From NCBI RefSeq assembly GCF_018613415.1, contig NZ_JAGGQG010000002.1, forward strand, positions 895,438 through 959,437: a stretch of 64,000 nucleotides of DNA. Direction: 5' to 3'. The notes beneath the pieces were generated by a model. It was not told the DNA's origin and did no database searches. It saw nothing but the letters and a program-made list of their open reading frames with translations. This DNA is from Bacillus sp. ISL-18 (lineage in GTDB: Bacteria > Bacillota > Bacilli > Bacillales > Cytobacillaceae). The translations under genes and the position numbers were made by a program. Positions 42,263-51,663 of the stretch are shown piece after piece (position 1 is the stretch's first letter; every line of letters begins with the position of its first letter).

Positions 42263-43289
42263 TAAATATTATGCCTATCTAACTGCAGGAATCTTTCTGC
42301 TCCTGTCCATTCTTTTGGGTACGTCCATTGGTACGGTAAATGTGCCAATTCTAACGATCATAAAAATAATCGAAGCGAAACTTTTTGGATTTGTTTCTCT
42401 GGAACAAATTGATCCAATGTTCATCAATATCGTCTTGGATATTCGTCTCCCCAGAGTGATCTTATCCGGTCTAGTCGGGGCTGCTCTTGCTGTTGCAGGA
42501 GCGGCCTTTCAAGGCTTATTAAGAAACCCGTTGGCCGACCCTTATACACTGGGGGTATCATCCGGTGCATCGGTCGGGGCGGTCATCACGTTGTTCTTTC
42601 ATTTTTCGATACCATTCATTGGTTCCTTTACCCTGCCATTCGTAAGTATCGTTTTTTCACTTGTTACCATCGTTTTTGTTCTGGTCTTCGCGCGAAAGAT
42701 GGAGCGTTCCATGAGAGTGGAAACCATTATTTTAACAGGAATTATTTTCAGCTCTTTTCTTGGGGCTCTAATTTCCTTAATGATTGCTTTAACGGGTGAT
42801 GAACTAAGGCAAATTATCAGCTGGCTTTTGGGCAGCGTTTCGATGCGAGGCTGGGAGTACATCAAGATTATCCTGCCATTTCTTATCATTGGATCGGTCA
42901 TTTTAATGATGAATGCAAAAGAATTAAATGCAATGTCGTTCGGTGAAGAGAAGGCACAGCATTTAGGAGTCAATGTCCAAAGCAGGAAATTGATGATCTT
43001 AATCGCCGGTTCCATCCTAACGGGGGCGTCTGTAGCTGTTTCCGGAACCATCGGATTTGTAGGGCTTGTCATTCCACATTTGGCGAGAATATGTTGGGGT
43101 CCGGACCATAAGCACCTTTTGCCATTATCGATTATAACCGGAAGCGGGTTTTTAATCATTGCGGATCTCATTTCAAGGACGATCATTTCTCCGACTGAAT
43201 TACCGATCGGAGTGATCACCGCTTTAATTGGTGCACCGGTCTTTGCTATCATTCTTTTACAAAGAAAGAGGAAGGAAAGGAGTGGATAA
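42228..43289 (+). CDS. btuC: Cobalamin ABC transporter permease
   Basis: About 353 residues, ten helices, FecCD/BtuC family, with the typical LDIRLPRVILSGLVGAALAVAG and LGVSSGASVGA segments and a conserved GTIGFVGLVIPHLAR near the C-terminus. The start is uncertain: TTG 42228 has AAGGAG 9 nt upstream, inside btuF, while ATG 42249 has no clear ribosome site; both overlap the btuF end. It forms the membrane channel with the BtuD domain encoded next (3 bp downstream). Confidence 0.94.
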   Translation: MLRQSIRMYLNNKYYAYLTAGIFLLLSILLGTSIGTVNVPILTIIKIIEAKLFGFVSLEQIDPMFINIVLDIRLPRVILSGLVGAALAVAGAAFQGLLRNPLADPYTLGVSSGASVGAVITLFFHFSIPFIGSFTLPFVSIVFSLVTIVFVLVFARKMERSMRVETIILTGIIFSSFLGALISLMIALTGDELRQIISWLLGSVSMRGWEYIKIILPFLIIGSVILMMNAKELNAMSFGEEKAQHLGVNVQSRKLMILIAGSILTGASVAVSGTIGFVGLVIPHLARICWGPDHKHLLPLSIITGSGFLIIADLISRTIISPTELPIGVITALIGAPVFAIILLQRKRKERSG

Positions 43290-43292
43290 AAA

Positions 43293-44759
43293 ATGATTAG
43301 AGTTGAAAATATTTCAGGTGGATATACAGGTGAATCTGTTCTAAAAACCGTTTCTTTTGAAGTCGGAACGGGGGAATTGTTTGGTGTCTTGGGACCAAAC
43401 GGCAGCGGAAAGACGACTCTTTTAAAACTGCTTAGCGGAATCTTGCCCATTCGTGGTGGTGAGATTTTCTTAAAGGGAAAAAGGCTTCAAGATTTCTCCA
43501 CTAAACAGTTGGCGCGTATGGTTGCTGTTTTATCTCAGCATTCCTTTGAATCTTTCTCCTATACAGTAAAAGATACCGTTTCACTCGGACGCTATGCCCA
43601 TCAAAGAGGTTGGTTCCAATCGTGGAGCAAGGAAGATGAAGAGATTGTCCAAACAGTCATGGCACAGACGGGTGTAGCTTCATTACAAAATAAAACGATT
43701 CAGGAACTATCCGGTGGTGAGAAGCAGCGTGTTTTTTTGGCGCAGGCACTGGCCCAGGAGCCTGAAATTCTCCTTTTGGATGAACCGACAAACCATTTGG
43801 ACCTATCCTATCAAAAAGAATTATTAGATCTCCTCAAACGATGGACGATTGATAAAGGCTTAACAGTCGTTTCGATTTTTCATGATTTAAATCTTGCCGG
43901 GCTTTATTGTGATCGGCTTCTCCTGCTGGAAAAAGGGACAGTGAATATTCAACATATTCCGAATGAAGTACTAAAAGAAGAGCGAATTCGAAATGTATTT
44001 CATACCGACATCAAGAAGCATCCGCACCCAAAAGTGGCTGCTCCGCAAATGGCCCTCTTACCAAATATCCAGCAAACCGAAAATGTCGAGTGTATTGATG
44101 AAAGCCGTCTATCTTTTTTTAAAGAATACATCCGATTAGAATCTCCCATACCGCTCCGAACGATGTCTTCCGGTGTCGTTGGGGCGGGGACCGGCTGGTA
44201 TCAAAAGTTCGTGAATCGCCATGTGGATAAAAACTATAACTGTAGTGATCACCGCCAAGAAATGTCGGCTTTTCTTAGCGCAAATGGGTTCGAACCGGCA
44301 GAAACGGTAGGGATGATGACTGCAGTGTTCCTCGATGATGCGGCATATCAATTGTATGAACAGGATGATTTTTCGATTTTTGTTGTGGTGACAGCTGGTG
44401 TTAGCAATGCGATTGATGCTTCGAAGAGTGAAATGCATTCCTATGAATTTTCTCCGGGAACCATTAATACTTGGATTTTCGTGAATGGTGAACTGACCGA
44501 GGAGGCATTTATTCAAAGCATTATGACGGCAACTGAAGCAAAAGGTAAGGTGATGAATGATCAAAAGGTGATTGACAAGGTCACAGGAACAATTGCGACT
44601 GGAACTTCCACCGACAGCATTTTAATTGCCGCCACACAGCAAGGAAAATGTTTGGAATTTGCAGGGACGATTACGCCTTTAGGAAAACTCATCAGTAAAG
44701 CTGTGTATCAGTGTACAACAAAAGCGTTACAAAAATCGCGACAAAGGATTCGATCATGA
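43293..44759 (+). CDS. btuD-cbiZ: BtuD ATPase fused to CbiZ adenosylcobinamide amidohydrolase
   Basis: 488 residues. Residues 1-255 are an ABC ATPase: Walker A GPNGSGKTT, signature LSGGEKQRV, Walker B LLLDEPTNHLD. Residues about 275-488 are a CbiZ domain (PLRTMSSGVVGAGTGWY, VVVTAGVSNAIDAS, GTGTS-like IATGTSTDS). CbiZ removes the aminopropanol phosphate arm from cobinamides to give cobyric acid, which CbiB can re-use. The fusion links import with remodelling of foreign corrinoids. ATGA overlap with cbiB. Confidence 0.94.
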   Translation: MIRVENISGGYTGESVLKTVSFEVGTGELFGVLGPNGSGKTTLLKLLSGILPIRGGEIFLKGKRLQDFSTKQLARMVAVLSQHSFESFSYTVKDTVSLGRYAHQRGWFQSWSKEDEEIVQTVMAQTGVASLQNKTIQELSGGEKQRVFLAQALAQEPEILLLDEPTNHLDLSYQKELLDLLKRWTIDKGLTVVSIFHDLNLAGLYCDRLLLLEKGTVNIQHIPNEVLKEERIRNVFHTDIKKHPHPKVAAPQMALLPNIQQTENVECIDESRLSFFKEYIRLESPIPLRTMSSGVVGAGTGWYQKFVNRHVDKNYNCSDHRQEMSAFLSANGFEPAETVGMMTAVFLDDAAYQLYEQDDFSIFVVVTAGVSNAIDASKSEMHSYEFSPGTINTWIFVNGELTEEAFIQSIMTATEAKGKVMNDQKVIDKVTGTIATGTSTDSILIAATQQGKCLEFAGTITPLGKLISKAVYQCTTKALQKSRQRIRS

Positions 44760-45739
44760 TCGTTTATCATTTAATCTCAATCACAATCGCATACCTTATT
44801 GATATGGTCGTTGGAGACCCGCCTCATTGGCCGCATCCAGTCAAATGGATGGGCCGGATGATTGCTTTCTTTGAAAAGCGTTGGAATATAGGAGATAGAA
44901 AACGAATGAAGGGGGCTTTTATGCTTCTGATTGTTTTAGTGGCTGTTTTTGCGTTCGTTCTTCTCCTTATTTTTATCGGTTATAAGCTTCATCCCGCTCT
45001 TGGAATTATTCTGGAGAGCATCATTATTTCAACCACAATTGCGCAAAAAAGCCTAAAACAAGCCTCTCTTAAGGTGTATGGGCCATTAAAAGAAGGAGAT
45101 CTCATAACAGCAACATTAAAATTATCCTATATTGTCGGCAGGGATACGGATTGGCTGGAGGAAGGAGAAATAGCCCGCGGTGCAATCGAAACGGTTGCGG
45201 AAAATACTAGTGACGGGGTCACAGCGCCCTTGTTTTGGGCATTAGTGGGGGGGGCGCCGCTTGCGATGGTTTATCGGGCAACCAATACGTGTGATTCAAT
45301 GGTTGGTTATATGAATGAACGCTACAAGGAATTTGGCTGGGCTTCAGCGAAATGGGATGATGTGATGAACTGGATTCCGAGCCGCTTGACGGGAATCATC
45401 ATGATGCTTGGGAATAGGCCGAGAAAAACAAGCTATCAACAAGCATGGACGATTTTGTTCCGCGATGCCAAAAAACATCCAAGCCCGAACAGCGGATGGG
45501 GCGAAGCGGCAGTTGCCTCTATTTTAGGAATTCAGCTTGGGGGGATTAATTATTACAAAGGGCTCGTATCAAACCGGGCAAAAATGGGTGATCCGATTGA
45601 GCCGATTCAGCCAGAACACATAAAAGCAGCAAATGCAATTTTAAGCAAAACGGTTTTTTTATTTATACTTTTCTTATGGGCAGGAGGGATGTGCCTTGAA
45701 ATGGCCATCACATGGTTCGAATCCCCAATATCTTTATGA
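44756..45739 (+). CDS. cbiB: Adenosylcobinamide-phosphate synthase
   Basis: 327-residue membrane protein of the CbiB/CobD family (DMVVGDPPHWPHPVKWMGRMI start, ENTSDGVTAPLFWALVGGAPLA centre, HPSPNSGWGEAAVA later). It joins cobyric acid with aminopropanol phosphate made by CobD, giving adenosylcobinamide phosphate. The ATG at 44756 overlaps the stop of the BtuD-CbiZ gene; a longer upstream extension has no support. Confidence 0.95.
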   Translation: MIVYHLISITIAYLIDMVVGDPPHWPHPVKWMGRMIAFFEKRWNIGDRKRMKGAFMLLIVLVAVFAFVLLLIFIGYKLHPALGIILESIIISTTIAQKSLKQASLKVYGPLKEGDLITATLKLSYIVGRDTDWLEEGEIARGAIETVAENTSDGVTAPLFWALVGGAPLAMVYRATNTCDSMVGYMNERYKEFGWASAKWDDVMNWIPSRLTGIIMMLGNRPRKTSYQQAWTILFRDAKKHPSPNSGWGEAAVASILGIQLGGINYYKGLVSNRAKMGDPIEPIQPEHIKAANAILSKTVFLFILFLWAGGMCLEMAITWFESPISL

Positions 45740-46775
45740 AGCAATGGGCATGGAACTTCCAGATCAGTACCTAGATTTTAGCGCGAATATCAATCCGCTT
45801 GGACCGCCGGATGCATTAAAAATGAAGTGGAATGACTTTTATAACAAGGTAACGGTGTACCCGGACCCTTATTCCATAACGTTGAAGGAACAACTGTCAA
45901 AAAAGGAACAGGTCCCGACCGATTCTCTGCTGATAGGAAACGGCGGAGCAGAGCTAATCACCCTTGCCGCAAGAATGCTGGAGGGGAAAAAGGTTTTATT
46001 GATTCAGCCTACATTTTCGGAGTACGAACATGCGTGCAGGGTCAATCGCTGCGAGATTATTATCCATCAATTGGAAGCGCCGGATTTTGAACTCAACCTT
46101 GATGGCATCCGTCAGAAATTAAGGGATGCAGATGCGCTGTTTTTCTGTAATCCAAACAATCCGACTGGAATCCACTACACGAAATCCGACATGATCATGC
46201 TGATGGAAGAATGTGAGAAACACGATTGTTTGTTTATATTAGATGAAGCCTTTTACGACTTTTTGGAGGATTATCAATCGCTTCTTCCATATATTAAGAG
46301 ATTTCCCAATTTAATAGTGATTCGTTCGATGACCAAAATGTTTGCGATCCCGGGGATCCGGCTCGGCTATGCAGTTGGAGATCCAGCCACGATTGCGAAG
46401 CTTCAAAATTTGCAATCCCATTGGAGTACCAATGCGATTGCATTGGCAGCTGGTGAATTATGTATAGAGGAAGAAGCATTTATTAGAAGGACCCAAACAT
46501 ATATTGCAAATGAGCGAAACAGGCTTTTCACTTATTACAAAAAACAGGGATTTATGATTTCAGCTTCCAAAGTGAATTTTTATTTATTGCAGGACCCCTA
46601 TCGAAAAGACGAGTTTGCGTTATTTGAATTCCTGTTAAAAAAAGGAATCATTCCACGCCATACCTTTAATTTTCCTGGTTTAGAAGGGAATTGGCTGCGA
46701 TTTGCCATTAAAAACAGTCAAGAAAACGAGCAGTTAATGGAGGTGCTGAACCAATGGAGAAAGCACCAATGTTGA
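45696..46775 (+). CDS. cobD: L-threonine-O-3-phosphate decarboxylase
   Basis: 359-residue PLP enzyme of the HisC-like aminotransferase fold. It has DFSANINPLGPP at the N-terminus, FCNPNNPTG, LDEAFYDF and the PLP lysine in MTKMFAIPGIRLGY. It makes (R)-1-amino-2-propanol phosphate for the CbiB reaction. It starts with TTG 45696, supported by AGGAGG 8 nt upstream, and overlaps cbiB by 44 bp. Confidence 0.93.
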   Translation: MKWPSHGSNPQYLYEAMGMELPDQYLDFSANINPLGPPDALKMKWNDFYNKVTVYPDPYSITLKEQLSKKEQVPTDSLLIGNGGAELITLAARMLEGKKVLLIQPTFSEYEHACRVNRCEIIIHQLEAPDFELNLDGIRQKLRDADALFFCNPNNPTGIHYTKSDMIMLMEECEKHDCLFILDEAFYDFLEDYQSLLPYIKRFPNLIVIRSMTKMFAIPGIRLGYAVGDPATIAKLQNLQSHWSTNAIALAAGELCIEEEAFIRRTQTYIANERNRLFTYYKKQGFMISASKVNFYLLQDPYRKDEFALFEFLLKKGIIPRHTFNFPGLEGNWLRFAIKNSQENEQLMEVLNQWRKHQC

Positions 46776-47326
46776 TCTTTATCACAGGTGGTGTCAGAAG
46801 CGGAAAGAGCAGCTTTGGAGAACGGATTACTGTGGAAAGAGCGGCTGCAAAAGGCGGAAAACTGCATTATATTGCAACCGGTGTACCGTTTGATTCCGAA
46901 ATGAAAGAACGAATCAAAAAACATCAGCAGGACCGGGAAAATGCGAAGGTTTACTGGCATACGGTGGAGAAGTCCTTAAACATTGGTGAATTAGCTGCCC
47001 ATTATAAAGAACATGATTTTTTGTTGCTTGATTGTGTGACAACTTTATTAAACAATGAACTGTTTTCGGCTGTACATAAATGGGACCAACCTATCTTGGA
47101 TTCAGTGTATGAAAAGATTATAACCGGAATTTTGGCGTTAAAAAGGCAAGCTGGAGCTATGGTTGTGGTCAGTAATGAAGTATTACACGAACCGATCGTG
47201 GAGAATGAACTTGTTTTAGCCTATAAACGTTTGCTTGGTAAAATCCATCAAAGGTTAGTGGAGGAATCAGATCGGGCGTATTTAATTGAAGGTGGAATAC
47301 CGATTGTCATGAAGGAGGTGATGTGA
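46754..47326 (+). CDS. cobU: Adenosylcobinamide kinase/guanylyltransferase
   Basis: 190 residues with P-loop GGVRSGKSSF, YIATG with DSEMKERI, and the His-containing HQQDR segment that receives GMP in CobU; LLLDCVTTLLNNEL and VVVSNEVLHEPI are also typical. It phosphorylates adenosylcobinamide and forms adenosyl-GDP-cobinamide. It overlaps cobD by 22 bp. Confidence 0.95.
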   Translation: MEKAPMLIFITGGVRSGKSSFGERITVERAAAKGGKLHYIATGVPFDSEMKERIKKHQQDRENAKVYWHTVEKSLNIGELAAHYKEHDFLLLDCVTTLLNNELFSAVHKWDQPILDSVYEKIITGILALKRQAGAMVVVSNEVLHEPIVENELVLAYKRLLGKIHQRLVEESDRAYLIEGGIPIVMKEVM

Positions 47327-48834
47327 TGAGGGGAGTGATGATTCAAGGGACGGCATCTGATGTGGGAAAAAGTTTAATTGTGAACGCTTTGTGCAGAATG
47401 TTTGCCAATGAAGGAATAAAAGTTGCCCCTTTTAAATCACAAAACATGTCCAATAATTCTTACGTCACTCTTGATGGCAAAGAGATTGGGCGAGCTCAGG
47501 GAATGCAGGCAGAAGCAGCGAAGACGGAAGCGAGTGTCTGGATGAATCCGATTTTACTAAAACCCCGATCACATATGCATTCTGAAGTGGTTTATTTGGG
47601 AAAGGCTGTTGAATCCTTGTCAGGACAGGAATATCGAGACCGCTTTTATGAAAGAGGGCTTGAGGTAATTAAGGAATCGCTCTCCCATATAGAAAAAGAA
47701 TTCGATTTATTGGTAATAGAAGGGGCCGGCAGTCCTGTTGAAATCAATTTAAAAGATCGAGAGATTGTCAATATGAAAGTGGCAGAAATGGCGGATGTGC
47801 CGGTCATCCTTGTTGCCGATATCGACCGGGGAGGCGTTTTTGCAAGTATTGTTGGCACGCTTGAATTACTGGAACCTATCGAGAGAGAAAGAGTCGCCGG
47901 CCTGATGATTAATAAATTCCGGGGAGATCGCTCTTTATTTGAAGATGGCATTCGCTGGTTGGAGGAGAAAACAGGAATCCCTGTTTTAGGAGTGTTGCCA
48001 TATGTGGAAAACCATATGATCGATGGGGAAGACTCATTGTCGATTCATCAGCAATTTAGAGGCAGAAAAAAAGCTGACCTTGATATTGTCGTGATTCAAC
48101 TTCCATTTATCTCAAATTATAGTGATATGGACCCGTTTTTGTATGAAGAAGATGTTTCACTGCGCTGGGTGAAAGATCCTTCGGAATTCGGCAGGCCGGA
48201 TGCGGTGATTATCCCCGGTACAAAAAGCACGATCAGCGATTTGAATGATCTTAGAGCAAAAAATCTGGATCAATTGATTCAAAGACATTTGGAAGATGGC
48301 GGCTTTTTGGTAGGAATTTGCGGCGGCTATCAAATGCTGGGGGATGAATTGGTAGATGAAGCTGGTTCAGATACAGGGAAAACCGACTGCTGCGTAGAGG
48401 GGTTAGGGATAATACCTGCGAAAACATTTTTTAAACGTGAAAAAGAAACCACAAGGACTCAAGCCCAACTTCACAAGGACACCGGCCTACTCCATCGTCT
48501 TAGGTTAGAAGGGTACGAGATTCATTTAGGCAGTACAATCGTATCTCAGGAAGGATGTTCTTTTCTCCAAACCACTGATGGGATAGCAGATGGCTACTAC
48601 GGCAAAAACGGCAGAATAATAGGAACGTATCTCCATCATCTCTTTCATAATGATGGTTGGAGAAATCAATGGTTGAATAGGGTTCGGGAGTGGAAGGGAC
48701 TTCCAAACAAAGAAGTGGTCCATATAAAAGATTTTAAAGATCAAAGATTTAATGAATTAGCCCGGCAAATGAAAGATCATATCAATTGGGATTTGCTTCA
48801 TCACATTATTAACCAATGGGGTAGAAGAGCATGA
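47326..48834 (+). CDS. cobQ: Cobyric acid synthase (amidotransferase)
   Basis: 502 residues. N-terminal dethiobiotin-synthetase-like ATPase (MIQGTASDVGKSLIVNALCR), and a C-terminal class I glutaminase-like domain with the Cys in FLVGICGGYQMLG and His in GTYLHHLFHNDG. It amidates four side chains of the a,c-diamide corrin ring. The ATG at 47326 overlaps the cobU stop (TGATG) and follows AGGAGGTG. Its presence shows that incomplete corrinoids as well as cobinamides can be used. The early ring-building genes are not in the window. Confidence 0.95.
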   Translation: MRGVMIQGTASDVGKSLIVNALCRMFANEGIKVAPFKSQNMSNNSYVTLDGKEIGRAQGMQAEAAKTEASVWMNPILLKPRSHMHSEVVYLGKAVESLSGQEYRDRFYERGLEVIKESLSHIEKEFDLLVIEGAGSPVEINLKDREIVNMKVAEMADVPVILVADIDRGGVFASIVGTLELLEPIERERVAGLMINKFRGDRSLFEDGIRWLEEKTGIPVLGVLPYVENHMIDGEDSLSIHQQFRGRKKADLDIVVIQLPFISNYSDMDPFLYEEDVSLRWVKDPSEFGRPDAVIIPGTKSTISDLNDLRAKNLDQLIQRHLEDGGFLVGICGGYQMLGDELVDEAGSDTGKTDCCVEGLGIIPAKTFFKREKETTRTQAQLHKDTGLLHRLRLEGYEIHLGSTIVSQEGCSFLQTTDGIADGYYGKNGRIIGTYLHHLFHNDGWRNQWLNRVREWKGLPNKEVVHIKDFKDQRFNELARQMKDHINWDLLHHIINQWGRRA

Positions 48835-49619
48835 AATTACTTATGGGGTTGATGATTAACCTGCAATTTTTCACGTCTATTCCAATTAAGCGGGAATTGC
48901 CTATGGATCAACAGAATCTTCGCGGGGCGGTTCAGGCTTTTCCGTTAGTAGGATTCATTCAAGGAGTTTCTTATTCAATCCTTTTGTATGCTGTGATGAA
49001 CTGGACCCCTTTTTCTCATGTAGCTGCAGCCTTTCTTTTGTGGCTAGCCACCATTCTTCTTACAGGAGGCATCCATTTGGATGGCTGGATGGATGCAAGT
49101 GATGCTTATTTTTCGTATCAGGATCAGGAAAAAAGACTTGAGATTATGAAGGACCCGCGAACAGGTGCCTTTGGAGTCATCTCGGTTATTGTGTTGCTGA
49201 GCTGCCGTTTTTTCTTTATCTATGAACTGACCATGAACATGGAGCCTGTCATCTATTACCTGATTGCTGCCTTGCCTTTTTTTAGTAAAAGTGTAATGGG
49301 CGCGGTGCTGCTAACCGTTCAATCGGCTAAAACTGAAGGTCTTGGCCATATGTTTCAACAGGCCGCAACCGTAAAAGTACTTTGGATTTATCCTTTCTAT
49401 ATCTTTGTTTTTCTGATAGCAGTCTTTTTATCAAAGGTATTTTTCATCCCTATATGCCTGTTGCTTTTAGCTTCTATCCTTTGCTATTTGATTTTTCGCA
49501 GGAATGCACTCAAATGGTTCGGAGGTATTACGGGTGATGTTTTAGGAGCGACAGTAGAAGGGACTGAATTGATTTTATGGATGACAATGTGGTTATTGCA
49601 TTATTTCGTCATGGCTTAA
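48831..49619 (+). CDS. cobS: Adenosylcobinamide-GDP ribazoletransferase (cobalamin synthase)
   Basis: 262-residue membrane protein with QFFTSIPIKRELP at the start, LLTGGIHLDGWMDASDAYFSYQ (here as GGIHLDGWMDASDA), and DPRTGAFGV, all conserved in CobS. It joins alpha-ribazole (phosphate) to GDP-cobinamide. ATGA overlap with cobQ. Confidence 0.95.
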   Translation: MKLLMGLMINLQFFTSIPIKRELPMDQQNLRGAVQAFPLVGFIQGVSYSILLYAVMNWTPFSHVAAAFLLWLATILLTGGIHLDGWMDASDAYFSYQDQEKRLEIMKDPRTGAFGVISVIVLLSCRFFFIYELTMNMEPVIYYLIAALPFFSKSVMGAVLLTVQSAKTEGLGHMFQQAATVKVLWIYPFYIFVFLIAVFLSKVFFIPICLLLLASILCYLIFRRNALKWFGGITGDVLGATVEGTELILWMTMWLLHYFVMA

Positions 49620-50188
49620 CAGAAGAAAATAAACGAAAAGCGTATTTAGGCTGGAATGATTCCCCCTTATGCCCAGAATCATATCATTTAGCAACAACCC
49701 GTACCTACGATTGTTATTTTTCCAGTGACCTGAAACGGTGTATAAGAACAGCAAATGTATTGTTTCCAAACGAGGAGCTTTTCCTCTTGAAAGATTTGCG
49801 GGAACTGGATTTTGGAAAATGGCAAGGAAAAACGTTTGAAGAATTGAAAACAGAAAGGCTTTACCGGCTATGGATTGATGACCCGTTTACTATTGCGCCG
49901 CCGGATGGGGAATCTTTTCAGCAATTCAGCAAAAGAGTTCAAAATGGCTGGAATAGTGTGATTCAAGAAATCCTTTCGAAAAACTTTCAGCGCTGTGCAG
50001 TGATTACTCATGGAGGAGTGATCAAACATCTTTTAGCAGAATTTGCCCCAGAGAGAAAGGAATTTTGGAGCTGGAGGGTGCCACATGGTTACGGGATTGA
50101 ACTTATTTTTGAACGAGAAGCACTAAGGAGGAGAGAACGGTGCATTTTATTACAGGAGGTGCCTTTAACGGGAAAAGAGCATGGGTGA
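49577..50188 (+). CDS. cobC: Alpha-ribazole phosphatase (histidine phosphatase)
   Basis: 203 residues with phosphohistidine motif LFRHGLTEEN, SSDLKRCIRTA, RELDFGKWQGKTFEEL and VITHGGVIKHLL. CobC takes the phosphate from alpha-ribazole-5'-phosphate or from cobalamin phosphate in the last step. Overlaps the cobS end by 43 bp in another frame. Confidence 0.93.
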   Translation: MDDNVVIALFRHGLTEENKRKAYLGWNDSPLCPESYHLATTRTYDCYFSSDLKRCIRTANVLFPNEELFLLKDLRELDFGKWQGKTFEELKTERLYRLWIDDPFTIAPPDGESFQQFSKRVQNGWNSVIQEILSKNFQRCAVITHGGVIKHLLAEFAPERKEFWSWRVPHGYGIELIFEREALRRRERCILLQEVPLTGKEHG

Positions 50189-50589
50189 TAAAAACATACC
50201 AGGTCGAAAAGGATGTAAGCTGGTTGTCAGCCTATGAAAACCATGCGCTTCCACGGAATGTAAACCATCATCAAAATTTTCTCATCCTGGAAGGTATCGA
50301 AATCTGGTTAAAGCTTTTATCCGAGCAGGTTGATGTAAAGCAATCCCTAGAAATTTGGAATAGCTGCTTAAATGACTGGCTGAAATGGGAGAAGGAAAAG
50401 GCCGGACGAAATCTAATTATAATCGGAACGGATATAACTAAGGGGATTGTACCTGTGGAAAAAGAAAATCGATTGTGGCGGGATCTAACAGGCTGGGCGT
50501 ATCAAGATACAGCTGCCAAGGCACAAATAGTGGATGTCATCTGGTACGGAATTAATAAAACCATTAAAGAAAAGGAGAATGTGACATGA
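50140..50589 (+). CDS. CobU-like protein with degenerate P-loop
   Basis: 149 residues that begin like CobU (MHFITGGAFNGKRAWV) but the P-loop Ser/Thr after Lys is replaced by Arg (NGKRA instead of SGKSS), and the GMP-accepting His segment of CobU is not evident. A C-terminal LWRDLTGWAYQDTAAKAQIVDVIWYGI segment (here as WAYQDTAAKAQIVDV) resembles the end of CobU. Overlaps cobC by 49 bp and pduO by ATGA, so it is made with them. It may be an inactive paralogue with a structural or regulatory role in B12 salvage. Confidence 0.75.
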   Translation: MHFITGGAFNGKRAWVIKTYQVEKDVSWLSAYENHALPRNVNHHQNFLILEGIEIWLKLLSEQVDVKQSLEIWNSCLNDWLKWEKEKAGRNLIIIGTDITKGIVPVEKENRLWRDLTGWAYQDTAAKAQIVDVIWYGINKTIKEKENVT

Positions 50590-51170
50590 GAATTTACACA
50601 CGAACAGGGGATAAAGGGAAAACAAGCATCATCGGTGGAAGGGTGGATAAAGACGACACCCGTGTAGAAGCTTACGGAACAGTAGATGAAGTTAATTGTT
50701 TTGTCGGGCAGGCAATGGTTGAATTGGACCAGGAAATTTTTGGGGATGTCATTGCTGATCTTCAAAAAATTCAGCATGAATTATTTGATTGCGGAGGAGA
50801 CCTTGCAAACATAACCGAAAAACGTGAAATCAAACTTCAAGAAGAGTCGATTGAGTACTTGGAATCAAAAATTGACGAATATATTGCTGAAGCACCGGAG
50901 CTGGAACGTTTTATCCTCCCAGGAGGAACAAAGCCCGCCGCATCGATTCACATAGCTAGAACGGTAACAAGAAGAGCAGAAAGATTAGTCGTCAGGCTTT
51001 CGAAGACAGATCAAAAACCACCGGAAACGGCACAGAAATATTTAAATCGGCTTTCAGACTATTTTTTTGCATTGGCAAGGGTCATAAACTTTCGCCTGCA
51101 TGTGCAAGACGTAGAATATGAACGCAGTGCAAAAGTTTTTCGTACAGGAAATCGCAAGGAGGAAAAATAA
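50586..51170 (+). CDS. pduO: Cob(I)yrinic acid a,c-diamide adenosyltransferase, PduO type
   Basis: 194 residues. IYTRTGDKGKTSIIGG at the N-terminus binds ATP, and RAERLVVRL with NRLSDYFFALAR completes the PduO signature. It adds the adenosyl group to Co(I) corrinoids, which the downstream enzymes require. Ribosome site AAAGGAG before the ATG. Confidence 0.94.
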   Translation: MRIYTRTGDKGKTSIIGGRVDKDDTRVEAYGTVDEVNCFVGQAMVELDQEIFGDVIADLQKIQHELFDCGGDLANITEKREIKLQEESIEYLESKIDEYIAEAPELERFILPGGTKPAASIHIARTVTRRAERLVVRLSKTDQKPPETAQKYLNRLSDYFFALARVINFRLHVQDVEYERSAKVFRTGNRKEEK

Positions 51171-51171
51171 A

Positions 51172-51663
51172 TTGAAGGGAAAAACGATTAGCTTGCTAGG
51201 CTTGATGATTGCACTGTCGGCAGTTGGAGCAAGCATCAAAATTCCTGCCGTGATTGATAGTGTGGCATTGGATGCCTTACCGGCTCTTCTAGCTGCTGCA
51301 TTATTGGGTGTCAGAGCCGGGGCGATTACTGGAGCGTTAGGTCATTTATTCTCGGCCTTAATCGGAGGATTTCCACTGGGCCCTATGCATCTGTTAATTG
51401 CAGTAGAAATGGCTATACTTGTTTGGAGCTTTGGGATTTTATTTAAACAAAACAAAAGAATCCTGGCTAGTCTCGTTTTTATCGTGGGGAATGCCTTTAT
51501 CGCTCCTGTACCGTTTATTTTTCTTATGAATAAAGGCTTTTATTTTGCAATTGTCCCTTCCCTTTTAATTGGTTCTTTCCTAAATACAGTGCTTGCTGTG
51601 ATTTTAATTCCAAGACTTTCATTGTTGACACAGCAAGTATTGAAAAAGAGAGATGCACATTGA
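51172..51663 (+). CDS. cblT: Alpha-ribazole transporter, ECF S-component-like
   Basis: 163-residue membrane protein with about five helices and the ECF substrate-component look (LGLMIALSAVGASIKIPA, GVRAGAITGALGHLFSALIGGFPLG cited as AGAITGALGHLFSAL). Together with the following kinase gene it matches CblT/CblS, the alpha-ribazole uptake and kinase pair described from Listeria and Geobacillus. The TTG at 51172 lies 9 nt after AAGGAGG and is preferred to the ATG at 51118, which lies in pduO. Confidence 0.8.
   Translation: MKGKTISLLGLMIALSAVGASIKIPAVIDSVALDALPALLAAALLGVRAGAITGALGHLFSALIGGFPLGPMHLLIAVEMAILVWSFGILFKQNKRILASLVFIVGNAFIAPVPFIFLMNKGFYFAIVPSLLIGSFLNTVLAVILIPRLSLLTQQVLKKRDAH

Noticed and set aside
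42599..43450. 283-codon minus-strand frame opposite btuC/btuD
   Set aside because: Shadow of the intact BtuC frame; composition (Ile/Thr/Pro/Met-rich) is that of a reverse complement of membrane helices.
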